A stretch of DNA of 64,000 nt, from contig JAWKLD010000001.1 in NCBI GenBank assembly GCA_041392855.1, forward strand, positions 2,714,001 through 2,778,000, read 5' to 3'. The translations under genes and the position numbers were made by a program. The first letter of the stretch is position 1, and every line of letters starts with the position of its first letter. Under the pieces are notes generated by a model. That model made no database searches, had not been told where the DNA came from, and saw nothing but the letters and a program-made list of their open reading frames with translations. Below, in pieces: positions 17,375 through 25,272 of the stretch. The stretch is from Flavipsychrobacter sp. (GTDB lineage: Bacteria; Bacteroidota; Bacteroidia; Chitinophagales; Chitinophagaceae).

Positions 17375-18070
17375 TTAAGAGGGCAAGTTCTTGCCTGATA
17401 TTTTAGTCTTAAGGAAATTGTTAGCCACAGCTATAACATTATTAGGTGCGTTGCCGGGTTCCATTCCGTAAGGGTCTGTAGTGTTGTCAAATGTATTTTT
17501 AGCAATTAGCTCACTTACGTAAACAGCATGTCTTGCTTCTACAGAGGCCATTTTACCTACCAGAGTTAAGAAGTCGGGTGTTACCATTAATGTAGCCATA
17601 CCGTTAAGTGCAGCTACGTTGAGGTCTTCTAATAGTTTTGCATTTTCTAGTACGCTGTTTTTATCCGTAAATCTTACCCTAGGAAACTCAACTTCTAGCT
17701 CTGTGCCATTGCTACCTAGCAAGTTTCTAAAGAACTCTCTATGTGTAATTTCGTGATTGCGTATTTCTGAAATTTTGGTACGTTCATCTGCTGTCATACC
17801 AATGAACTCATTGAAGAATACTTGCTCATAAAAAGCGGCTTCAATTTGTTGTAGCGCAAATAGTAAGTTTAAAAGCCCAGTATCGTTAGCACCAATATCT
17901 ATAGTGCCATCCGAGGCAGGGGCAGGACTATCATCATCTTTATTACAAGCAGCTATCAATGCACTTGCACCTAGTACACCACTTGCAAAGGTCAAAAATC
18001 GTCTTCTTGACAAACCTGCAGTGGCATCGGCACTTTTTTCAACGGCATTGTTCTCCATTGCTTCTTTCAT
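17375..18070 (-). CDS. Tat-exported ferritin-like lipoprotein (first of a pair)
   Basis: The 231-aa protein starts with a textbook Tat signal, SRRRFLTFASG at 21-31, that ends in a lipobox with Cys near residue 42 (LIAAC). It should therefore be folded and perhaps metallated in the cytoplasm before export and lipidation. The rest is a PF13668-type ferritin-like bundle: LLFALQQIEAAFYEQVF, the HEITHREFF segment and SVEARHAVYVSEL at the end. The two neighbouring genes are clearly related and translationally linked. A role in metal handling or oxidative protection is plausible but not shown. Confidence 0.87.
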   Translation of the reverse strand: MKEAMENNAVEKSADATAGLSRRRFLTFASGVLGASALIAACNKDDDSPAPASDGTIDIGANDTGLLNLLFALQQIEAAFYEQVFFNEFIGMTADERTKISEIRNHEITHREFFRNLLGSNGTELEVEFPRVRFTDKNSVLENAKLLEDLNVAALNGMATLMVTPDFLTLVGKMASVEARHAVYVSELIAKNTFDNTTDPYGMEPGNAPNNVIAVANNFLKTKISGKNLPS

Positions 18071-18290
18071 AAGTAGCTATTTATTAAAATCATTTCGCTT
18101 TAGCGATAGCAATTCCTTTACCAGTCGGTATTGAGAATATTCGCCAAAATACAAAAAGCAGTAAGTAAATCTAATATATGAAATCTGCTTTTCATAACAT
18201 TTCATTATGAAAATTATCTGTAGTACACATTATTGCCCTAAAGGGGCTAATAAATTACGTTTAATGTGTATGTATCACGCTGAAAAAAGA

Positions 18291-18536
18291 CTAGTTGATA
18301 CAAATTGGGAAAATAAAAGGCGTGTTTTTATGCATATTCATTGCAGCGCGTACTTTATGTGGCTTAGAGATATGCTTGTAATGCTGTAGGTCTATTACTT
18401 CATAATAGTGTACATAGGCTTTCTGAAGATTCAGTTGGCGCAAGTAGGTTGATAAAAAGATACCTGTTCCAACATCTTGAGCAATGATGTTATCTCTATA
18501 TTGTATCCATACTTTATCTTTCTTACTACTCCACAT
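18291..18536 (-). CDS. Possible small protein of unknown function
   Basis: An 81-codon frame starts 7 bp after the stop of the small lipoprotein gene and ends at 18291. It reads as a plausible soluble protein with balanced charged and aromatic residues (KVWIQYRDNIIAQDVGTGIF, KAYVHYYEVIDLQHYKHISK). The frame is also open upstream into the lipoprotein gene, but that part is out of that gene's frame and less protein-like, so I use the Met at 18536. I recognise no family. The gap from here to the ferritin-like genes (18071-18290) has no convincing gene. Confidence 0.45.
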   Translation of the reverse strand: MWSSKKDKVWIQYRDNIIAQDVGTGIFLSTYLRQLNLQKAYVHYYEVIDLQHYKHISKPHKVRAAMNMHKNTPFIFPICIN

Positions 18537-18543
18537 ATGTTGT

Positions 18544-18702
18544 CTATCTACGATGTTTAGGTGCGTTATAAACCCTGTTGATGTCTGTGCCACACCCACA
18601 ACCCTTTTTAGAAGTTGTACTTTTTGATGAATTGCATGAACTAACTAGAAATAGGCTAAGTCCCGCTATCATTAAAAAAACAAAGAAATTGTTTCGGCTC
18701 AT
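18544..18702 (-). CDS. Small cysteine-rich lipoprotein
   Basis: The 52-aa protein has a lipoprotein signal (FFVFLMIAGLSLFLVSSC) with lipobox LVSSC, a Ser/Thr/Lys linker and a KKGCGCG motif before a short basic C-terminus. After lipidation the mature part is only about 34 residues. The CGC motif could bind a metal or form a disulfide. It is divergent from the glycosyltransferase gene, with only 42 bp between their starts. The start is the ATG at 18700-18702; a longer frame to 18759 would overlap the divergent gene. Confidence 0.7.
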   Translation of the reverse strand: MSRNNFFVFLMIAGLSLFLVSSCNSSKSTTSKKGCGCGTDINRVYNAPKHRR

Positions 18703-18714
18703 GCTTTTCAAGTC

Positions 18715-18722
18715 TACTTTTG
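18715..18722 (+). promoter_or_regulatory. -7 promoter box of the glycosyltransferase gene
   Basis: TACTTTTG is an exact TAnnTTTG match, 22 nt before the TTG start at 18745. Confidence 0.5.
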
Positions 18723-18744
18723 TAAAGTTAACGAATATCAGCAA

Positions 18745-19821
18745 TTGAAAAAGCGTCATAAAATTTTAGTAGCTCCATTAGATTGGGGATTAGGGCATAC
18801 TACAAGGTGCATGCCTATTATAGCCTATTTATTAGAAAGAGATTGCCATGTTTTCTTTGCCGGTAACGAAGCTCAAATTGACTATGTATCTCAAACATAT
18901 GACAAGATCACTTACTTGCCACTGGAAGGTTACAATGTAGAGTACTCTAGCTCTGCAGTGGGGTTGATGCCTAAGCTACTGGGGCAGATGCCGAGGCTGA
19001 ACAAAATAATAAAGAGAGAGCACGAGTGGTTAAAAGAGTTGATAAAAGAGCTAGGTATAGATGGGGTAATATCAGATAATAGATATGGACTGAATAACCC
19101 TGACATACCAACGGTAATGATGACCCATCAGCTAGGACCAATGAGTGGTATGGGCAGTATGGTAGATAATGTATTAAGGCCACAACACTATAAATACCTG
19201 GAAAGATTTAAAGATTGTTGGGTAGTGGATATAGCAGAAGACGGTTATGCTGGAAAATTATCACATCCCGATACCTTGTCCAACAATGCCCAATACATTG
19301 GTTTATTATCACAGTTAGATAAAACCAACGATCTGGAGCAAGACTATATTCTGGTATTACTTTCAGGACCAGAACCTCAACGCACCATACTTGCTGATAA
19401 ACTTTGGGAGCAAGTGCAAACAATAGATAGGAAAGTAGTATTTGTAACCGGTAGCAATGAACAGGAGCCACCAGCATTCATTCCCGAGCATATACATTAC
19501 TATGGCAGGGTTACCAAGAGTGTACTTGATAAGTTAATGCAACAAGCTGCAGTAGTTGTATGCCGTAGTGGCTATTCTACTGTTATGGACTTAGTAAAGC
19601 TGGGCAAAAAAGCCATCTTCATACCCACACCCGGGCAAACAGAACAAGAATATTTGGGCGCCTATCTTTCTCAAAAACCTCAATTTACTGCTGCAGGGCA
19701 AAAGAGTTTTGATCTGGCTAAAATGTTGAACACAGAGTTAAAATCACCGACTCAAAATATAGAGGAACAGATATTTGATCAATACAAAGTTGCCATTGAT
19801 AAATGGCTGGATAAAATATGA
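18745..19821 (+). CDS. GT-B glycosyltransferase of the MurG/GT28-like type
   Basis: The 358-aa protein begins HKILVAPLDWGLGHTTRCMP, the glycine-rich N-terminal loop seen in MurG-like GT-B enzymes. It has a C-terminal nucleotide-sugar half with VVFVTGSNE, VVVCRSGYSTVMDLVKLGKKAIFIPTP and GQTEQEYLG. This C-terminal block matches the GT28 C-terminal family. The start codon is TTG (18745-18747), followed by KKRHKIL; no ATG fits. Similar proteins in Bacteroidota are annotated only as glycosyltransferases, so donor and acceptor are unknown. It is monocistronic. Confidence 0.85.
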   Translation: MKKRHKILVAPLDWGLGHTTRCMPIIAYLLERDCHVFFAGNEAQIDYVSQTYDKITYLPLEGYNVEYSSSAVGLMPKLLGQMPRLNKIIKREHEWLKELIKELGIDGVISDNRYGLNNPDIPTVMMTHQLGPMSGMGSMVDNVLRPQHYKYLERFKDCWVVDIAEDGYAGKLSHPDTLSNNAQYIGLLSQLDKTNDLEQDYILVLLSGPEPQRTILADKLWEQVQTIDRKVVFVTGSNEQEPPAFIPEHIHYYGRVTKSVLDKLMQQAAVVVCRSGYSTVMDLVKLGKKAIFIPTPGQTEQEYLGAYLSQKPQFTAAGQKSFDLAKMLNTELKSPTQNIEEQIFDQYKVAIDKWLDKI

Positions 19822-19822
19822 A

Positions 19823-19844
19823 GAGGGGGCTGCCCGGCCCCCTC
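19823..19844 (+). terminator. GC-rich hairpin after the glycosyltransferase gene
   Basis: GAGGGGGC and GCCCCCTC pair around a 6-nt loop just past the stop codon. The T-tract is weak (TATTTG), so termination may be partial. Confidence 0.6.
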
Positions 19845-19964
19845 TATTTGCCCTCTGTTCCATGCTCTAGTCCGGAACGAGTTTGTAGTCCACTAGATTA
19901 TTAATGTAATGATGCCTATAATAATGTATAGGCACACAAGTGAGACTGTTAGTATTTTCATTGA

Positions 19965-20801
19965 TTACTGTATCGTTATTTGTTGCGCACTTGTTGTACC
20001 GTTATTCGTTAACTTGATAACGTAAGTACCTGAGCTAAGTGATGATAGGTCAATATTGGTTTCTTTCTGCTTAGTAGTAGTTTCAAAAACCTTTATACCT
20101 GTGATATTGTATACAGTTATTTGGCTTTCGTTATTACTGTTCTGCACTAGAGAGAACACGCCGTTTGAAGGGTTAGGATGTATAGAGAATTGGTGCTTCT
20201 CTTTACTTAGATGGTGAACAGCAGTTGTATTTGGAGTAAGATTGATAGAGCCTGAACCTGTATTTGGCAAGTCGTCATTCCAGCCATTGTGCGCACCTAC
20301 AGCAGCTATTACTTTAGCATTAAGAGATGCTCCATTGTAGATGTCTGTACGTTTCATACCCAATGTGTAGGTCTTATCTGTAGTATTCCCAACAATAGTG
20401 ATCTTATTAGCGCCTGCTATTTTAGTATAGTTGCTTGAAGCCGCACCTGCAGCGTCTGTTATACCAACAGTACCCATTGGCGGGTTGCTCATCCACGCAG
20501 TTATAAGTCTGTTGTATTGGAAAGAGCTATTTTGGTTGCCCCACCAAGTACCTTTTGAGCCGGCACCTGTTACATCCAAAATAATATTGATACCAAAAGC
20601 ATATGCTTTGTATTGGCTAACGGTTACTCTAAACCAAACGCTATCCGTCATATCGTCGTAACGGTACTCTAGCTTTGTACCATCTAGGTAACTACTGTTG
20701 GCACCATCACCACTAGCATCTGTTGATAAGGTAGTCCATTGCGCTTGTGCTGCGCCAAAAGAAAAAAGAGTAATACAAGAGAGTAATAAAAGTTTTTTCA
20801 T
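19965..20801 (-). CDS. Secreted protein with type IX secretion C-terminal domain
   Basis: The 278-aa protein has a signal peptide (LLLLSCITLFSFGAAQAQ) and a middle beta-rich region (about 21-195) with YDDMTDSVWFRVTVSQY and FGINIILDV. The end is a T9SS type A sorting domain: HPNPSNGVFSL, ITVYNITGIKVFE, IDLSSLSSGTYVIKL. It should therefore cross the outer membrane through the type IX system and be released or anchored. The middle does not match a family I recognise. It lies just downstream of the TPR-LuxR regulator on the same strand with a 151-bp gap, so it could be that regulator's target. Confidence 0.85.
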   Translation of the reverse strand: MKKLLLLSCITLFSFGAAQAQWTTLSTDASGDGANSSYLDGTKLEYRYDDMTDSVWFRVTVSQYKAYAFGINIILDVTGAGSKGTWWGNQNSSFQYNRLITAWMSNPPMGTVGITDAAGAASSNYTKIAGANKITIVGNTTDKTYTLGMKRTDIYNGASLNAKVIAAVGAHNGWNDDLPNTGSGSINLTPNTTAVHHLSKEKHQFSIHPNPSNGVFSLVQNSNNESQITVYNITGIKVFETTTKQKETNIDLSSLSSGTYVIKLTNNGTTSAQQITIQ

Positions 20802-20952
20802 AATAAATTGATTTTAGCATGAACAGAAAAAAGTTAGTGATACACATAGTTGGTGTGCATCGTTGGGTAATGACTGCATGCTGTCTCGATTGGTTGAAAA
20901 AACCATCTCTACATTATCTCTACAAGAAAATAAATAGTTGAATATTAAATAA

Positions 20953-22599
20953 TTACGACTTATTGATTGTGTTAATAAGTTCGGATAAACTTTCTTCCTG
21001 TTCCAAACCAAACTTCTTTTTTAGTCGGTATTTGCCCATATCTACACTACTAGGCGCAATATTTAGAAGGGAGGCAATTTGTTTTGAGCTAAGGTCGAGC
21101 TTAATAAAAGCACACATGCGCAGATCGTTGGCAGATAGTTTAGGGTATAATGCTTTTAATGTATCAAAGAAAGTATGATGTACTTGTTCAAAACGTAACT
21201 TGAATTCTTCCCAGTTTTCCTGAGAACCCATTGCTGCATTAATATTATTCTTTATTTGTCTTACTTCTTTTTCCTGCCCGTTTTTATGCAACGTGTTGAT
21301 CTGCTCTTGTAGTTCCTGAAGTATTTGGTTTTTGTGCGTCATGGATAGCGCATAAGTAAGTAGCTCTTGTTTTTTGAAATCAAGCTGTGTGCTCAAGTCT
21401 TTATTAAATAATTGTTCATTTTTTAAATTCAGTTCTGCTAGTTCATGTGCTTGTTGTTCTACAAGTAGTTGTTGTGTTTTTGCTTTTACACGTAGTTTTT
21501 GCCTTCTATATAGTCCAAAGAGCATACTCATGATGAACAATAAGCTACCAGCTATTATGGAGTAGTAGAGCAGGTTTCTTTGTCTGGCTTGTTCCGATGC
21601 CAATAGTTGTTTGTCTCTCTGTGCTATTGCTTTATCTTTTTGCTCCAGCTTTACCTTATTTTTTAGGTGATTGACAAGGTTCAGTTTACTGGCATCAAGC
21701 ATACTATCTTTGATCACATTGAACTGCTCATAATGATAAAGGGCAGATTTAAGTTGTTGAGGTTGGTCTATGTAAGCTTGATATAGTTGTTCATGCGCAT
21801 CTCGTATTATCTCTATAATGCTATTGGGCTTTGCAAGTGCCAGTGCTTTACGTGCGTAGAATTCAGCTTCCTTATAATGCTTTTTCATGCGCATGGCTCG
21901 CGCTAGACTGATGTAGGCATGACCTTTACTTTTTTCGTTGTCAATATCTTTAGCATATTCCGTAGCTTTTAGTGCATGCCTTAATGTATTGTTTACATCA
22001 CCCTTTGCGGCATATATATTGCTTCTATTACTTTCTACAAGTGTCAGCCAGTTTTTATCATTATTATAGCCCCAATATTGAGCTGCTGTTTCGAAGTAGT
22101 ATAGTGCCGAGTCGTAAATTTTCTTTTTTTCGAATATGATACCAAGGTTGTTGACGGCTACAGCTACACCATTAGTGTCATTGGTTTTTTTATATGATGC
22201 TAGCGATTGGTGCGTGTAGTTGTAGGCCAGATCCAAATCTCCCAGATCAATGTATATAACTGCAATGTTACCGTTGCCAGCCGCTGCTAGGTCAGGCATA
22301 TTATGGTCGTTAGCAAAGTCTACGATTTTTTGAAAATATTTAAGAGAGTAAACATAGTTGCCCTTTACCCAGTAAGTACTACCTGTAATATTATAAGCCC
22401 ATGGTTTTAAGTTGTCATGATCATCTTTTTCGATATACTGTAGTGCTTTCTGTGTGAGGGATAAGCAAGAGTCGGGATTGGAGTATATATGCTTCTGAGC
22501 ATTACTTAATATTTTAGCTATAGCAGTAGAGTCTATTTTAGCTATACCACTAAAGCTTGTAATAAGAAGAAATAGTAAGAAGAAAAGAAACTTGTTCAT
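20953..22599 (-). CDS. TPR sensor with transmembrane helix and LuxR-type HTH output
   Basis: The 548-aa protein has a signal peptide (FLFFLLFLLITSFSGIA) and about six tetratricopeptide repeats over residues 30-300, exposed to the periplasm. One transmembrane helix follows (YYSIIAGSLLFIMSMLFGLY, near 345-365). A long Gln/Glu-rich coiled coil comes next (about 370-455). The C-terminal LuxR/GerE-like HTH carries LSANDLRMCAFIKLDLSSKQIASLLN followed by SVDMGKYRLKKKF. This layout is known in Bacteroidota one-component regulators that couple periplasmic protein binding to transcription. The signal is unknown. The neighbouring T9SS protein and the divergent transporter are possible targets. Confidence 0.88.
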   Translation of the reverse strand: MNKFLFFLLFLLITSFSGIAKIDSTAIAKILSNAQKHIYSNPDSCLSLTQKALQYIEKDDHDNLKPWAYNITGSTYWVKGNYVYSLKYFQKIVDFANDHNMPDLAAAGNGNIAVIYIDLGDLDLAYNYTHQSLASYKKTNDTNGVAVAVNNLGIIFEKKKIYDSALYYFETAAQYWGYNNDKNWLTLVESNRSNIYAAKGDVNNTLRHALKATEYAKDIDNEKSKGHAYISLARAMRMKKHYKEAEFYARKALALAKPNSIIEIIRDAHEQLYQAYIDQPQQLKSALYHYEQFNVIKDSMLDASKLNLVNHLKNKVKLEQKDKAIAQRDKQLLASEQARQRNLLYYSIIAGSLLFIMSMLFGLYRRQKLRVKAKTQQLLVEQQAHELAELNLKNEQLFNKDLSTQLDFKKQELLTYALSMTHKNQILQELQEQINTLHKNGQEKEVRQIKNNINAAMGSQENWEEFKLRFEQVHHTFFDTLKALYPKLSANDLRMCAFIKLDLSSKQIASLLNIAPSSVDMGKYRLKKKFGLEQEESLSELINTINKS

Positions 22600-22671
22600 G
22601 TGTTTGCTTATGCCTGTATAGTTTATAAATATACAATGCTTGGTATAATATTTTTCTTGTAATTAGGATTG

Positions 22672-22679
22672 TACCTTTG
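22672..22679 (+). promoter_or_regulatory. -7 promoter box of the transporter gene
   Basis: TACCTTTG ends 7 nt before the GTG at 22686 and overlaps the alternative TTG start at 22677, which makes that TTG unlikely to be used. Confidence 0.6.
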
Positions 22680-22685
22680 CGCGCA

Positions 22686-23594
22686 GTGAACAGTACAACC
22701 AAAGCGCACCTGGCCTTGCTGGGTACCAATATCTTTTATGGTGCGGGCTTTACGGTAGCTAAGCTACTCATGCCAAGACTGATACAGCCATTGGGTTTTA
22801 TCTTTATACGTGTGAGTGTGGTTTGCCTTCTGTTTTGGATGAGCTGGTTCTTTGGTAAAAAGTATCGTGCAACAATAGAGAAGAAAGACTGGGTGATATT
22901 AATACTGGGTGGTTTATTTGGTGTGGCACTAAACCAAATGCTTTTTTTTCTCGGGCTCAATAATACGATGCCGATACATGCATCGCTAGTGATGCTGAGT
23001 ACGCCAATACTCATTACCATTATTGCTTTGTTTGTTTTGAAAGAACGCATCACTTGGGACAAGGCGCTTGGTCTTGCATTGGGTGTAGGTGGAGCAGCCT
23101 TGCTGATGAGTGCTGGTAAAGAAGTGACCGCCTTGGGCAAGGACACGGCATGGGGAGACTTCCTGGTTTTTCTAAATGCTACCAGCTATGCTATATATCT
23201 GGTTATCATCAAAAGGTTGATGTCTAAGTATAGACCAATAATTGTGATACGCTGGGTATTCTTATTCGGATTACTATTTGTTACTCCTTTTTGTTGGCAA
23301 GACTTTGCGAAGATCGAATGGGCGCTATTCCAACCGATAGATTTTCTGTGGTTAGGGTTTATTGTGTTGGGGGTTACCTTTTTTGCCTACTTATGGAACA
23401 CCTACGCACTAAAGCATTTAAGCCCATCAATAGCAGGTGGTTATATCTATTCTCAGCCATTTTTTGCAGGGGTGATCTCTGTGATATTTATGGGTGAAGA
23501 TATTACCTTGCCTAAAATTCTAGCAACTGTATTATTATTTATAAGTGTCTATCTTGTTAACTTCGGGTTAAAACGAAAAACAAAGAAGCAATAA
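22686..23594 (+). CDS. EamA/DMT-family transporter
   Basis: The 302-aa membrane protein has ten predicted helices in two homologous five-helix halves. The first includes LALLGTNIFYGAGFTVAKLL and WVILILGGLFGVALNQMLFFLGL. The second includes GDFLVFLNATSYAIYLVIIKRL and LATVLLFISVYLVNFGL. This is the EamA (RhaT-like) drug/metabolite fold, whose members export amino acids or other small metabolites. The start is GTG 22686; the only Met codons are much later. A basic tail (KRKTKKQ) should stay in the cytoplasm. Substrate cannot be inferred. Confidence 0.9.
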   Translation: MNSTTKAHLALLGTNIFYGAGFTVAKLLMPRLIQPLGFIFIRVSVVCLLFWMSWFFGKKYRATIEKKDWVILILGGLFGVALNQMLFFLGLNNTMPIHASLVMLSTPILITIIALFVLKERITWDKALGLALGVGGAALLMSAGKEVTALGKDTAWGDFLVFLNATSYAIYLVIIKRLMSKYRPIIVIRWVFLFGLLFVTPFCWQDFAKIEWALFQPIDFLWLGFIVLGVTFFAYLWNTYALKHLSPSIAGGYIYSQPFFAGVISVIFMGEDITLPKILATVLLFISVYLVNFGLKRKTKKQ

Positions 23595-23649
23595 TTTTTA
23601 AATGCTTCTCGTTATGAAATCAAGATTAAAAAATCATTAAAGAAGCACA

Positions 23650-24087
23650 ATGAAGAAGCTCCCACAAATATTTTTATTGTTCAGTGCCGTACTACTGATG
23701 TCTGCTACTTGGCGTACAGATTTTTCAAAAGCAAAAACTGAAGCAAAACAAGAACATAAGTATATCCTCATTAAATTTTCCGGCTCAGATTGGTGTATTC
23801 CTTGCATCAAAATGGAGAAGCGAATTTTTGATAAAGAACCTTTTCAAAACTATGCAAACGGAAATCTGATACTCATCAATGCAGACTTTCCTCGACAGAA
23901 AAAGAATAAACTAGATAAAGAATTGGTTAAAGCCAACGAAGCTCTGGCTGAGCAATACAACAAGTCAGGTCATTTCCCATATACGTTATTGTTAGATGCA
24001 AATGGCAAAGTGCTTAAAACATGGGATGGTTATAAAGATGCTACACCAGAAGAATTTGTTAGTGAAATAAAAGCAGCTATAAAATGA
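23650..24087 (+). CDS. Exported thioredoxin-family protein
   Basis: The 145-aa protein has an N-terminal signal or anchor (FLLFSAVLLMSA) and a thioredoxin fold with active site WCIPC (C49, C52) in FSGSDWCIPCIKME. The cis-proline region is GHFPYTLLLD. The CIPC dipeptide is unusual compared with CGPC and may tune redox potential. It is the first gene of a four-gene operon with apbE, DUF4266 and DUF3570, and its stop overlaps the apbE start by 4 nt (ATGA). It likely keeps cysteines in an exported partner reduced, perhaps those in the DUF4266 tail. Confidence 0.9.
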   Translation: MKKLPQIFLLFSAVLLMSATWRTDFSKAKTEAKQEHKYILIKFSGSDWCIPCIKMEKRIFDKEPFQNYANGNLILINADFPRQKKNKLDKELVKANEALAEQYNKSGHFPYTLLLDANGKVLKTWDGYKDATPEEFVSEIKAAIK

Positions 24088-25043
24088 GTAGTGAAGTAAC
24101 ATTTGTAAGCAAAGGTGCTTTGCACAAAAAACTGTTACGGCTCATGGGCAACCGCTTTGAAATAAGCGTGGTGAATGAGGATAAAAACAAAGCAGAGCAG
24201 TACATAGACATGGCTATAGAAGAGATAAGAAGAATAGAAAAACTACTTACCACTTTTGCTGACGATAGCCAAACTAATAGGATAAATGAAGCAGCTGGCG
24301 TAGCGCCAGTGAAGGTAGATAAGGAGGTGTTTGACATCATCTATCGTTCCAACAAAATTGCTGATCTAACGCAGGGGGCATTTGATATTTCTTACGGTTC
24401 TATTGACAAACGGTTCTGGAATTTTGATACGACCATGACCAAGCTGCCTGATAGAGCAACGGCGCAGCAAGCAGTACGATTAATTAATTACAAGAACGTA
24501 AAACTTAATATAGACGAACAAACAGTTTTCTTAAAAGAGAAGGGGATGCGTATAGGGTTTGGTGGTATAGGGAAAGGCTATGCGGCAGAGCGGGCGAAAC
24601 AATTGCTGCAAAGCAAAGGTGTGGAGAGTGGTATTATAAATGCAGCAGGCGACCTCTCTGCCTGGGGGCATCAGCCCGATGGCAAACCGTGGACGATTGG
24701 TATAGCAGACCCCGAAAGCATCAATCAACCCTTCTCTTATTTTGATATTACCAATATGGCCGTAGCTACGTCGGGCAACTATGAGAAGTATGTGATGATA
24801 GACGGTAAAAAATATAGTCATACCATAGACCCTAAAACGGGCTACCCTGTTAATGGTATTAAGAGTGTGACGATTATATGCCCTAATGCAGAGATAGCAG
24901 ATGCCATGACCACCCCTGTTATCATCATGGGTATAAAAGCGGGGCTAGGTATGATCAATCAAATGAAAGGTATCGCTTGCATCATTATCGATGACAACGA
25001 CGATATATATACATCAAACAACATAAAACTAACAGCAGCATGA
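24084..25043 (+). CDS. apbE: FAD:protein FMN transferase (ApbE family)
   Basis: ApbE moves FMN from FAD onto a Thr or Ser of target proteins. The 319 aa contain the expected blocks: LMGNRFEISV, TFADDSQTNRIN, FDISYGSI, RIGFGGIGKGYAAERAKQLL, INAAGDLSAWG, SHTIDPKTGYPV and the Mg-binding DAMTTPVIIMG. No signal peptide or lipobox precedes LMGNRF, so this copy seems cytoplasmic, whereas many ApbE proteins are exported. It overlaps the thioredoxin gene before it and the DUF4266 gene after it by 4 nt each (ATGA), indicating tight translational coupling. Confidence 0.95.
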   Translation: MSSEVTFVSKGALHKKLLRLMGNRFEISVVNEDKNKAEQYIDMAIEEIRRIEKLLTTFADDSQTNRINEAAGVAPVKVDKEVFDIIYRSNKIADLTQGAFDISYGSIDKRFWNFDTTMTKLPDRATAQQAVRLINYKNVKLNIDEQTVFLKEKGMRIGFGGIGKGYAAERAKQLLQSKGVESGIINAAGDLSAWGHQPDGKPWTIGIADPESINQPFSYFDITNMAVATSGNYEKYVMIDGKKYSHTIDPKTGYPVNGIKSVTIICPNAEIADAMTTPVIIMGIKAGLGMINQMKGIACIIIDDNDDIYTSNNIKLTAA

Positions 25044-25261
25044 GGAAGACCCCCACAGTAATAATCGGAGCGCTGGTCCTGATGTTGAGTGTTGCCTCCT
25101 GCGCCCCTGTAAAGGAGTATCAGAAGCAATACATCAACGACTCTGAAATGGAGTTGAGTGCCAGAAAAACAGAAGTATTCGAAAACAGTTTTCAATCATA
25201 TCGCGAAGGTGCGTCAGGAGCAAATGGTGGCAAGACAGGTGGCGGTTGCGGTTGTAATTAA
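25040..25261 (+). CDS. DUF4266 small lipoprotein
   Basis: The 73-aa protein has a lipoprotein signal with Cys21 in LSVASC. The mature part is about 53 residues: KEYQKQYINDSEMELS, a helix ending FENSFQSYREG, and a Gly-rich tail with SGAN at 59-62 and GGGCGCN at the C-terminus (C70, C72). This is the DUF4266 pattern. The SGA core resembles the ApbE acceptor motif ((S/T)GAT) with Asn in place of the modified Thr, so it may or may not be flavinylated. Its start overlaps apbE by 4 nt, and the DUF3570 barrel gene follows after 11 bp. Confidence 0.85.
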   Translation: MRKTPTVIIGALVLMLSVASCAPVKEYQKQYINDSEMELSARKTEVFENSFQSYREGASGANGGKTGGGCGCN

Positions 25262-25272
25262 AATCCCCCCTT

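Noticed and set aside
18207..18389. Plus-strand frame of 60 codons
   Set aside because: It overlaps the more protein-like minus-strand frame at 18291-18536 and has no recognisable family or conserved start context.
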